A program made the position numbers and the translations under genes. The notes beneath the pieces are model-generated. The model saw nothing but the letters and a program-made list of their open reading frames with translations, ran no database searches and had not been told where the DNA came from. Of a stretch of DNA of 64,000 nt, positions 23,085 to 33,780 are shown one piece after another (position 1 is the stretch's first letter; every line of letters starts with the position of its first letter). The DNA comes from Nephrocerus scutellatus (taxonomy: Eukaryota > Arthropoda > Insecta > Diptera > Pipunculidae). The stretch is taken from assembly GCA_947095585.1 (NCBI GenBank), contig OX352764.1:10587001-10651000 (forward strand), in the 5' to 3' direction.

Positions 23085-23205
23085 TTTTGTGCATGTTATA
23101 TGTATTTATGCACACAAATGGAAGGGACCTGCAAATATAAAGCCGTACGCTAATTGAGAAGCTTTGGATGACAGTTATTATTGTCGTTTGTCCGACAGTC
23201 CGACT
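23085..23205 (-). mobile_element. SINE fragment (tail half)
   Basis: The minus strand matches the middle of the complete SINE at 52497-52789: AATAATAACTGTCATCCAAAGC, TTCTCAATTAGCGTACGGCT and GCAGGTCCCTTCCATTTGTG. Head and tail are missing and divergence is clear, so this is an older copy. Confidence 0.65.
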
Positions 23206-24894
23206 CGCGACACAGTCTCATCTGTCAAAAAGATTTTTGGTTTTTTTTTCTTGGATCCGAACTTTAAACTTCCTGCTCAAGCATTAGAACAAGATCTGGA
23301 GCTTCCATGGTAGGCATACAAGTAGCATAGACACTCGCGATATAGTCTCACATCCCACTCAAGAAAGAATTAGCACTAAATCTAGAGCTTCCATGCTAGG
23401 CATACGAACAATAGACGTTGTGTTTTGAAGAGAGTAAACAATTTAGACAAATATTCACCTACTCGTGCAACCAAGAATGCGATAAGAATTTTGACAAAAT
23501 TTAAAAAACAACAGTAAGTAGTGATCAACTGTTCGTTCACATTAACGAAAGAAAACAATTGTTTCCTATACGTGACTCATCCCTGTATTTTATTAATTTA
23601 TCCCTTATCCGTGGTCTTTGCAGATTGTAATTGCTGCACAAATCAATGAATGCCACAACAAAGGAAATGCCATTTCCAGTTTGTTGTTCTCATGAAATAT
23701 TTCCATTAAAATGCATTTAATGGGTTCCTTTCCACAGCGAAACAATAAACTGAAAGACATAATGAGTCATAGGTTTTTCATTCGAGATTATTTTTGTTGT
23801 TGGAAGGATTCCGTTTTGCAATTGCTACCACGATACACTGAGTGAGCGCACCAATCAGCTATGTACAGATTTCGTTGTATTCTCGTCTGCAGTGTAGATC
23901 TCAGCAAGAACATAGATGCATGAAGACGCGTGTCGCAAATATCTCATCCCGCCCCTGTAGACTAGCTTCTAGCACTTCCACATAAGAAAGTAATTATTAT
24001 TATTATCATTTCAAAAAGATTGCTTTGTACTCTGTTGGGGAGCGCTTCCACAATTGAACAAACGTTTGGCAGAGAAGCAACGCCAGAAGACTTTTTACAA
24101 AACATTTAGAATGATGATACATTGATGGGCCAGATGGCAATGGATGAGACTTATTGATGGCCCCCGAGTTTGGAATGGGGGTGATGTGTGTGATGTGACG
24201 TAACAGCTTAAAATGGGAATTTCATGCGAAATTGGTGTGTGTGTGTGTGTTTGTGTTTTAATGTGAACATTCGCAGAGGTAATTTACTAATTAGCTATGA
24301 GCGTTCGCAGCACAGTGCGGGATACGCAGAACTTTAGTATGCGAATGCGTATTTTCAGTAATTGTTCCGGCTCTTGGGTCTGTTTTACACTTCAAACATA
24401 GAGCAATAAGTACATAGTCTTTTTCTTTAACTGGAAGTTGGTCGAATTCAAAATTTAATGTTTCGCCCAATCTCACAAACATTACTTTGCGAAATATGTT
24501 ATACAATATGGTATGTTACTTCTACTTCTTCTTAGCTTCTTACTCCTTTTAATTCTCTAAGAGAACACCGTTTATTTTAAATTGTTCCATTATCAGAAGT
24601 AAATGGCTAAATGGCCCAGCCCATAGAATCCGGTGCGTCCGTTGTGGCGATGTATTGGTTAACGTTGCCGTTTGTAACGCAAAGAGGTGATCCAATGAAT
24701 ACGTTGCCGTCGTAAGGGCAAACAAATAATACTATAATATAGTTGTCAGCCGGTCCCTGGCCCGTATGAAGGTGGCTGGTTGAGGTAGGAGGATAGGACT
24801 GAGCTTGGTAGCGCGTCCGAAACCGAGCTTCTGGCGTCAAGTCAAGTGACGCTAGAGGATGGTTGTAGAGCAAGCACCAGTCATGGTGCTCACC
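23206..24894. other. Non-coding; short degenerate repeat and TG run
   Basis: 23270-23410 has an imperfect tandem pair (GAGCTTCCATG(G/C)TAGGCATAC, about 85 bp apart, with the preceding ACTCGCGATATAGTCTCA-like word). 24233-24256 is a (TG)n microsatellite. The remainder is AT-rich with no gene supported. Confidence 0.5.
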
Positions 24895-25505
24895 GCTATA
24901 ACTGGTATAGGATTGGCATATGCGTGAACAGCCTTACTGCAATTAAAGCCATCATTGCGACTATCAATAACTCAAAACTTGTCAGGCAGTGCCAAGCTGA
25001 ATTGAATTTGGTAAGCCAAAGCATAGACCAAATCATATTGTAGTTACCAGAGCACAGCGACATTGGCAACAGTGAAAAGGCAGACGTACTGGCGAAGGAA
25101 GTCTGCTGTCCATTAAGCTCCGTCAAGGAACGTGTTCTCTCCTTCCATACCACCAAGGGTTAATTAAGGTGGATTGACTTGACCAAATGCACTACATCAA
25201 GGCGATGTGGCCTTATAAAAAAAAAATCTACCGAGCTAATTTCCAGATCACGAAAAGATAATTCCGTGATATAATCACTGGCTATTAACCGGTGGGCAGC
25301 CACGCAGCCAAACTGGGAATCCCGCATATTATATTTTACAGAAATTGCAGGTATGTTAATTAAAAAGAAACTCTGTGCAAATTTCCAGCCCTGACGGGCT
25401 TTCGACTCCACAAATTGGGAAAACCTTTCATTGCCCATCTGACGGAGCTTTCGGGGTGCCTGATCACCGATTTGATCTCGTACCTGAATGCTACAGATTG
25501 GTTAT
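24895..25505 (+). mobile_element. RNase H and Zn-knuckle end of Jockey-type element
   Basis: Reads IGICVNSLTAIKAIIATINN, SKLVRQCQAELNLVSQS, a decayed WVPGH-like LPEHSDIGNSEKADVLAKEV (RNase H end), then across frameshifts CTTSRRCG, SRSRKDNSV, NRWAATQPNWESRI for the GH..G.HA.KLGIPH block and RAFDST(N)WENLSLPI near the end. It resembles the element at 27676-29170 but lies in the opposite orientation. The exon at 26178-26457 sits between the two. Confidence 0.78.
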
Positions 25506-26177
25506 AACCACTTCCAGATACCTATCATGACATAGGATATCCCGAGATCTGTGGTTACAAAACGGCGCACTTTAGCGCTATTTGAGGCCTTTGCTAGGGC
25601 GGCGCGGACCACCACTGTATATACCACCTACTATAGGTTTCTGTCAGGAGTTACAGCAAAAAATAAAAAAAATTCGGATCAATTTGATGGCAGGTACCGC
25701 AACGCGTCGACGTACAAACCTCAAAATATTATCAGTTCTTCGCATTCTTCTGAAAATCCTTTCAACAAAATTTCTGTTCTTGAGTTACAAGTCGTATCGA
25801 CTACATACATCTTTGCATTTTTAGGATCCAAATTTCCGGAAACGTCGACAGTACTTTTTTTTTGGATTTTTCAAGTAATTTTTTAAATTCGGTTTTTTTG
25901 AACCAAATTAATATTTTCTGAACAAAATAGGTACTACTCTTATGTGCGCACTAAGAATTATTTTTGAGTATTCCAAAAATAAAAGACCAAAAAACCAAGG
26001 GAGTGCAGTGATCTTGTTCCACTGTGCAATGAATAACATTCTACATTTCTATCAATCTCAGACGATTAACTTTTGAATTTCTTGATGTAAATCTCGATGT
26101 AGGGAAACCATTAACTCTATTCAATCGAAAGCATTTAGCAAGCAACTACGAGACTGAGGAAAACAAAAAAGGTTTAC
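25506..26177. other. Intronic sequence downstream of exon 1b
   Basis: AT-rich. Overlapping plus-strand open frames at 25551-25886 and 25582-25824 have no domain. On the minus strand this is the start of the intron after exon 1b. Confidence 0.5.
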
Positions 26178-26457
26178 CAGCCATATCACAACGCCAGAGA
26201 TTCCCACGGTTCAGCACCATGAAATTGTTTGTGGTCGCTTCGATTTTCTTAATGTGAACTCGGATTTTCCTTATGCAATTGAATTTCTTGTAATCGCTGT
26301 CGCTGCGAAAGACCGACTTTTCCGCACCAAGAACCAATCGATTTTCCATGGCCATCGGCGAATACTGGCTGCTACCGAAGCCACTAAATCCAAAGCGGGA
26401 ACGAATGAAACCACCACCACCGCTTGTGTGTTCACGATTACGACACGGAAGAGACAT
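26178..26457 (-). CDS. Alternative first coding exon 1b (93 codons)
   Basis: The minus strand has ATG at 26457 in an A-rich context (AAAATGTCTCTT), 93 open codons with GC-ending codon preference in the first half, and a donor GCTG|GTAAAC at 26177. The peptide starts MSLPCRNREHTSGGGGF, has FGFSGFGSSQYSPMAMENR and LVLGAEKSVFRSDSDYKKFN, and ends LWRCDMA. It ends in phase 1 and would splice as Gly into the exon at 4368-4505. The frame is open further upstream to 26601, so the true start could differ. Gly/Ser-rich low complexity at the start suggests disorder. The protein is not recognised. It lies between inverted Jockey-type elements. Confidence 0.6.
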
Positions 26458-27670
26458 TTTGGTTGGGTAGCGATTTTTGTTGTTGTCGTTGTCTATAAAA
26501 ACGAATCGAAAATGTAATCCAATTGAGCAACGATTTACGTAATCAACAGTTTGGTTTTTTTTTTTTTGGGGGAGTTTGAAAAACTTTTCAGCACCTATCA
26601 CATAAGTTCACTACAATTTTCAGCCAACACTTTAAATAATGGAAGGAAGAGGCGCACGTAGAACACATAATTGGATTTATAAGAGAGTTTTCTGAGGCGT
26701 ATCTGCTAATTGTTGTATTTAGTTTTGTAATTGATACATTTTGCACCGTTGTAAATAGTAAATCCTCCTTTGAGGTTCAGTGAAATCGGACAGCCTGACA
26801 GTCAACAGGAAATGCATGGACGGCTCTTGATGGATGGAGCAATAGCCTGCTTTTCGTCTTCTCAGTTGGTTTGTTGGCACTTGCACACTTACACGCTTGC
26901 ACTAAAAGACAAGATACGATTTAATGTTTTTCTTCTTTATTCTTCGGATGTATCTGATTACAACGCGCCGACAATGTTTTCACTCTGGAGAATTCTTTTA
27001 TTTTTTTTTTTTTGTTGTATTTGTTAAACGTTCTCCTATTCATAAGTAGCTGTGCTCTGTATTTGCTGTGTCCGAATATAAAATTACCTATGCGCGAGGC
27101 ACGACTGCACTATTGTTCGGCACATTGCAGGCGGAACGAACGAACCTGACTAGATTACTATCGAGCATGGAGTGGAAATTTCGCCCTACTCACTGACAAA
27201 ACATAGTACAGAAAAGGGCGATCGATCGACCGCTAAGCAAGACGAATGACAAGCACAGAAAACGCATCATAACCCATGTAAGAGCTCAAGTTTGGTGCAC
27301 TGCAGCTGGCTGCTATTCGTTAAACAGAAAAGCTGAAGCGCAATGAACACTCAACGGTGGAAAAACTTCTTGAGCTCTTTGAGGTGGTGAGTTGTGATGC
27401 CTGGTGGTAGGTGGTGACTGGTGATGATGATGCCACCTTGCTAAGGCGCCTCCGGAATTGCACCATAAACGGAAAAAGTGCATCGTTAGTAAGGTACAGT
27501 GAGGCAAATTTCGTAAAACTAATTGTGACTTGTGACAGTTGCTTTATATTCTCTGAATGCAGTGACTCATATAAGTTACAAGATTCTTTTAAGTACGCCA
27601 AACTGGATAACATCGGACTAAAATCACTTTTTCGGGTCACTTGATCGGGTAATCTCGAGGGATCTAGCAT
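26458..27670. promoter_or_regulatory. Upstream flank of exon 1b, candidate promoter zone
   Basis: On the minus strand this is the sequence directly upstream of exon 1b. 27080-27260 is CpG-dense (GCGCGAGGCACGACTGC, GGGCGATCGATCGACCG), unlike the surroundings. No TATA box and initiator pair at the right spacing could be fixed, so the promoter role is inferred from position and composition only. Poly-T runs occur at 26560 and 27005. Confidence 0.25.
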
Positions 27671-27675
27671 GGATA

Positions 27676-29170
27676 TTTAAGGTGTTTAAATCCAGCCTTT
27701 AGCGTTCAGATAAGTGATCAGCTCGATGATGATACTGTGAAAAAATGGTTTTCCGTAAATGCTGTGTCTTGGCCCTGCTAGGTCCGGACAACTGCAAGAG
27801 ACGTGTATGAAAGTTTCCTTCTCATTTTCATCTTTGCAATTTTTGCAGAAGTTGTTGTGCGGTATACCCAACTAGCAGCATGGCTGCCCACTGGCCTGTG
27901 TCCCGTGCTGATAACCGCAACTCTGGCAATATCCTTCCGGTTCTAGATAACAACTCGTTAGTTTTGCTGTTGCTGTAGAATGGCCGTATCAATCTTGATA
28001 TGGCGCAGTTCGACAGGCTGCTCCACCTGAGCTGTGTCTTAGTATTAAAAAAGGAGAGAATTTGTTCCTTGACCACCCTTCCGATTTGTGCGTTTCTGAA
28101 CTTTAGTACCCTGCAAGCCAGTCTAATTGTAAGGATCTCTGCCTGAAAGATGCTAGATGAATCGAGAGGCCTTGACAGATTTAGATCATCCGAGAAGATA
28201 CCTGCACCGACTCCGTACTTCGTCATTTCTCGTTACTGCCCCATCCTTCCTGATTCCCCAGGAAGGAACTCGACGCTAAACGAGGAGTTAAAGCAAAATT
28301 TACGGATGCAGTTGTCAGTAGATGATGGTATCATGCCTTCAGGTACTGTCTGCAGTATATTACTGTGCCGTATGGTTTATTAACAAACAAGTTACACGTC
28401 GCAACATACTTGATAAATATGTCAGGAGGTAATAGGTGCAAGATGGTGTGTAAGGCGTCGATCGGACAAGACCGTAGAGCTCCTGTGATGCCTACTTGAT
28501 CGCTGTAATCTGCTGAGTTTGGTGGTAATATACTTCTTCTTCATCGCTGGCCACCAGACAAGCGATCCATAGATAAGAATTGGTCGAACAACAGCTGTTT
28601 ACAGCCAGAGAGCCATCTTTGGTTTAAGACCCTATTTTCTGCCGGCATAGAGGGCCACGCACGCTTTTTTAACTCTGTCCTTTATGTAAGCCTTCCAGCT
28701 AAGCTTTCTATCCAAGATTACTGCGAGAAATTTGGCGCTGGGCGTAAGTCTGAGACTTTGCCCATTGAGTTTTGGAAAGATAAAGACCGGTATTTTGGAT
28801 TTAGTGGTTAACAATACCTTTTGAGTCTTCCCAGGACTGACTCCGAGGCCACAGCCCAGGAGCTGACTTTCCCCAGGGCCCAATCCATGACTTTACTGAT
28901 CACGGAAAGGTACTGGCCTGATACGAGTATCACCACGTCATCTGCGTACGCAACTACCTTCGTCCTATCCTCTTCAAGTTTAAGTAGCAAGTTTTGTTAA
29001 TTACCATCAGCCACCGTAAGGGAGAGATTACCCCTCCTATGGGAGTGCATTTGGCTCGTTTGGTAGTGTTAAAACTGCCAAGGTTGGCATGGAAATCCTG
29101 CTACCGAGGATTGCGTAAGGAAGGATTTCACTCCTGACTGGGTCAGAGCTTTCTTAGTGGCCTCAATGTA
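27676..29170 (-). mobile_element. Jockey-superfamily element: RT, RNase H, Zn knuckle
   Basis: Minus strand, in order: TTKRAKCTPIGGVISPL near 29060; LLKLEEDRTKVVAYADDVVI (intact YADD catalytic box, about 28930-28985); GVSPGKTQKVLLTTKSKIPV; LNGQSLRLTPSAKFLAVILD, RKLSWKAYI; RNase H start GVGAGIFSDD and FQAEILTIRLACRVLKF, with the middle of the domain deleted; then GIPHNNFCKNCKDENEKETF with IHVSCSC, a full C-x2-C...H-x4-C knuckle. Frameshifts at about 28880 and 27850 and the RNase H deletion make it non-functional. The 5' end is truncated near 29170. Confidence 0.87.
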
Positions 29171-29329
29171 AACATCATTTAAGTTTATAATAGAATTGGT
29201 TGTATACCTATTTGTGCATTGACTACTGGAATACCTATTTCGTACTTACAAATTATTTAGGTCGTTTAGGTTTCTGATATGTATTATCTTCTGTCCGTCT
29301 GCTTTACGGATAACCATTTTTACAGATTT

Positions 29330-29755
29330 AATCCACAAATTGATGATCTAAAGTGACGACTCAAAAAGGACGCTTCAAAACTGATAATTTAATTATTTAC
29401 GATCACTTTGAATTATCAGTTTTGAACACCAACCTTAACACTATCACTTTTGATGTTCACAAATGAGATTCCAAAATTATGAAGTAAAAGTCACGATTCC
29501 AAATACTGAGTCAACTATCATCGATTGGTAACGATCACTGATGACCTAAAAATGACAAGTCATTCATTATCGATTGATGGTGATCCAAAATAACGATGCA
29601 ATAGTGACAATCCAAAAGTGACGTATTCAAAATTGTTGATCTGAAGTTACGCTTTAAAAATAATAATTGATTCATCTGAGATCTTTAATTGATCAACTTT
29701 GGAATAACAACTTCGCGATCGTCACTTTTGATGTTTACTCTCAATGAGCATAAAA
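29330..29755. repeat. Degenerate AAAAGTGAC motif cluster, both orientations
   Basis: The words CCAAAAGTGACG, CTAAAGTGACGA, AAAAGTCACGATTCCAAA, GTGACAATCCAAAAGTG and their reverse complements (TCACTTTTGATGTT at 29445 and 29720; GATCACTTTGAATTATCAG) recur every 20-40 bp, mixed with GATCGATTG and ATTGATGATC words. It is not a clean tandem repeat. I cannot say whether it is an eroded minisatellite or a cluster of binding sites. Confidence 0.6.
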
Positions 29756-32100
29756 AAATCTGTGAAAATTTATTGGTTCTCTCTATGTATATAACTCCCA
29801 AATACATGTACTCAACCCAAACACGTGTCTCTTGACTCTAACTTAAATGAAAGCTAGACCTTGAGTTTTCGTTCTTAAAATGTGGTGGTGCACTTTGTAA
29901 TTAAACTATTTTTAAACTTTAAATGTATTTGTGCCCTTTTCTCATTTTTTTCTAGCTCGATAACTGGAGTCTAGTCGGTAACAGCGTTTGTTTTGAGTTT
30001 GATTTTCAAAACTTGACAATTTTTATGAAAAAATTTAATCTTTTCGTTCCACTGTCGCTACTTCGTTTCGGTTTGCGTGTATGCCTTTCATCCAGTGCAG
30101 ACCATTTGAAGCAGTTTATGTTAGTTCAACCACCTTCCTTATATGCTCGTACATACTTTGTATAACATATTCTCAATCAGCCTAGTCAGCAGGCTACTAC
30201 TGGTCGTCTGTTTGCAATCACCACCTGAACTCTGTGCTTACCTAAGCAGTTACATTTGGGTTACAGTCTATGCGCTTTTCGTTACACCTTCGATGTGCTC
30301 GTTGTATTCCCACTAAGGGCTTCTTTCTCTACACTTCTGACAGATGCCGAACGATAGCGTAGCGTGCTGTACGCTACTGTAGTACACATTTCTATACTTA
30401 CTCTTAGGAATGCCACTTTGTAGCACCTGAAGATCTGAGTTCTATTAACGAAAAGTACAATTCTGGAAAATACTTCGAAAGTTTCAAAGGATGACTTTTG
30501 ACTAAAAAGGATAGCATTGAAGTGTTATGAAGAACGATTGCATTTGAATTATTCCGAAATGTTGTGTTGTGCACAATCAACCATCATCAATGAGGAATAA
30601 ATTTGTGAAAGACTTGGAAAGGAATTTCAATAAGAAGTTTTCTTCCGCACTATTGGATGCACTATTCATACAATGCTTGTATTTTAAATTGGAAATTAGT
30701 TTCCTTTTACGAGAACTTTTTTTCTCATCTTACTATAGGAGAGCTTAGGAACATATCGCATACATACATTGCTGACAAAACTACAACGTTACCTCGATGC
30801 ATGACTTGAAACATTTCTGTACATTCAACACTTAACATTAAAGGAACTATCCGCTTTAACACATACCTATATAATTTCCTAATATTATCATCTGGTACAG
30901 TACCTATTTTTAATCTAAATAGTAAATGAACACGTCAATGGTGCTGGATAAACAAAGACTCTGTTAACCGAAATTCCATTTGCGAAATTAGATGGAAATG
31001 CACGTTCCTAAATACAAGAAAAGTTCTATTAATGTATGTATATCAATTGTGTGATTTACTTATGAGCTGAAAGCAAATGTGGAAAGACATACCACAACCT
31101 CCAGGACCACATTACCACAGGATATGTAAAGGAGTTTTATCCGAAATCTCAAGAGAAATAAGTCGGTCGGTAGTAGTTCCTCAGTCACCTTCCAAAATTG
31201 AATGATAGATAAATCATTTTTGTTAGTTGGGTAACTAATGTGTCTTCCTAATATGTTTGTGTGTATGTTTTGGTATACTTTTGGTTATGAAAGAACCCAT
31301 AGCCAATGTTATTATCCTGATTTCTGATGATAACTTTAGAATCTCAGTGCGTAAATCAACTTTTGTGTATTCTGACAAGTTCTGATAATTTAAGTAGATG
31401 AAGGTGAATACATACACTGATGATACACTGATAACCTCCTTTGTAGACACATGGAAATTCACAAAGTCATTCCAATTAGCCAGGCAAACGGATACTTTAT
31501 CTACCATCTCTATTCACTTCACTGCCGTAACGACTCAATCCACATTGTCATCATCATCATTCATATTTTCAATTCTAAATACCGACTCATCCCGGTACGA
31601 AGACGGAGAATGACGAGGTAGTGGGTAGAATCCAAGAGTCATTACATAATTTATTGTACTGCGGTACTGTTGCACGCTCACAGCATTTGAACTAAAACAA
31701 ATTGCTACAAGTGACTTGGCAATTCCAACATTAATTCTTCAATTTGATCAGGGAGACCCATCAGCGAACTAACAAATCGTTTTCAAGTTCAAATTCGAAT
31801 GAAGGGATTTTAGAAATTCCATTTGTGTTGTACTCTAATCCTTTGTGTTTGGTAATTCAGTGATGACTGGAATTGTGTTTGCGTGAAGTGAGTAATTGTT
31901 CACCCAGTTCTTTTGTGGCATTCAATAGCATTTTGGTTTGTTAATTTCAATTGTGTATAATAAATGCTAATATTTGGCCATAGTGCAAAGTTAAAATTCT
32001 TGCCATAGTAAATGTTTACCTTTCACGTTTGGTCTTTTGGTTAGTGAACTTAATTGGGCACCAGATTGCTTCGTTACACTTTGTATTTGTTATTTATTTT
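29756..32100. other. Intronic sequence, nothing identified
   Basis: Long AT-rich stretch. Small overlapping open frames at 31235-31613 on both strands look like chance. No element, exon or RNA gene is recognised. Confidence 0.5.
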
Positions 32101-32106
32101 CAGTTT

Positions 32107-32348
32107 ATTTTCAATTTGCATGTATTTCACTATAAGATGAAGAAGTTAGAAAAGTGTTAAAGTCTCGAGTTTCAAGCTTCAACTCTATAACGATGTCCTG
32201 ATGGTCTGCCCACCATATTCTTAATTTTTTATTTTCAATTTGCATGTATTTCACTATAAGATGAAGAAGTTAGAAAAGTGTTAAAGTCTCGAGTTTCAAG
32301 CTTCAACTCTATAACGATGTCCTGATGGTCTGCCCACCATATTCTTAA
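32107..32348. repeat. Perfect tandem duplication, 118 bp, period 124
   Basis: ATTTTCAATTTGCATGTATT through CACCATATTCTTAA occurs twice without a mismatch at 32107-32224 and 32231-32348, joined by TTTTTT. Perfect identity in an otherwise decayed region means a recent duplication or an assembly artefact. The unit ends just before a Jockey-type fragment. It has no coding content. Confidence 0.95.
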
Positions 32349-32439
32349 AAAAAATGCGTAAAATCAGAACATTAGAATTCTATTTTGACTCTCACTTTCT
32401 CGAGCCGTTTTCTCAAAATAATGGAAGGACTCCTTATTT

Positions 32440-33440
32440 TTCGTATCCATAAATAAGGTAGTAAAAGCGAGATATCAAACAAGCGACCTATAGCGAAATT
32501 GCCTACAATCCCCAAGCTGTTAGAAAGCATTGTTTACGACTCCCTGTATTTTCACTACAAATCCATCTTTTCCACTACGACTAACCTTACCGAAGCCGTC
32601 TCTAAAATAGAAATATGTTAGAAAGTGGATGTCATTACCAACGAATACAGCAAGGCTTTTGATAAAATATGCCACTAAACTTTTTAACCTAAACTTAAAG
32701 CACTCGTTTGTCCACCCTTTTTCATTTCATGACTGAGAGACGCCAGTACAAGGTTCTCTTCGTGTTTTCAGTTTTTGACCCCATTAACGCTACTTCAGGT
32801 GTTTCTCAAGGCAGTCATCTCATGTCATCAAAGACTCAGATCAGTTTATTTACGCGGATGACATGAAAATAATCAAGGTAATATCTACCCCAACCGATTC
32901 TATCTTACTTCAAAAGGACGTAAATTCATTCTACACCTGGTGCGACAAAAACTTCTTAGAACTTAATGTCAATCCATTACCTTCTCTACCAAACGACTCC
33001 CCCCCCCCCTAACATTACAAAATCCCTTTACTTTACCTTTGTCAGATCACAGCTTGAATACGCCAGCCAAGTCAGGTAACCATTTCACGACACCGACCCT
33101 CTAAGAAATAAAGCTGTGCAGCACAGGTTAATCCATTTGCCTTACTTCGTCTACCATGAGCCAACAACTATATCTTTTCAACCTACGATTATCGGCTTAA
33201 AAACGTCGCGATATCGCTGACATACTCTTCGTTCACCAACTATTAACTAGAACGAGGTTTAAGGTCTGCACCGCTATTTTATTCCCCTTACCACCGCACC
33301 AACTACGACCAATTTTTTAACCAATCCCCAGAATGTTGCGTCTGGCACAGGATGCCACTCCTCTAGTCTTCTGGCATGCTCCTCACATTCCAACCATACT
33401 TGTACTTGATCATGATTTACTTGGTTTAATGTGGGCGCTC
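32440..33440 (+). mobile_element. Jockey-type reverse transcriptase, decayed
   Basis: Frameshifted blocks in order: KLPTIPKLLESIVYDSLYFH, LTEAVSKIE, a degraded DVITNEYSKAFDKICH (first catalytic region), RRQYKVLFVFSVF, GVSQGSHL (PQGS block), DQFIYADDMKIIK (catalytic YADD intact, about 32845-32880), FYTWCDKNFLELNVN, and near the end FTFVRSQLEYASQV and VQHRLIHLPYFVY. This is the full order of Jockey RT plus its C-terminal region. A C-tract at 33001-33010 marks a local expansion. No intact frame. Confidence 0.85.
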
Positions 33441-33599
33441 CAGATTTATCAGCTCCGCTTTAATGCAATCTAATACTGAGCAAAAGCAATATCTCGATGT
33501 GAGTGCTTCCATCAGTAGATGCCCAGGTGGCTTTGTGATTATTATTGCACGCAAATCTTGTGCTTGCATTGACCAAATTCATACTTACTGCCATTTCTT

Positions 33600-33780
33600 C
33601 GACTCATTGTCTATTGACTTAGTGTTCTCTTGAAAACAATGGTGCCTACATACTGTGTGAATACTGGCTCCTTAACTGCATACATATTTGGCGTCTATAT
33701 TCCCAGAATGATTTTTACATCGTACTGATGTAATGGAGGAGATGTCAAATGCCACGGTTCATCAAAATTTAATATCTTTG
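33600..33780 (-). mobile_element. Endonuclease fragment of EN-RT element
   Basis: The minus strand reads HQYDVKIILGI in a context related to QYDVKIILWDMNAKRG at about 19050, part of the apurinic-type endonuclease domain (the DFNAK block is damaged here). Only about 40 residues can be followed, so confidence is limited. Confidence 0.4.
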
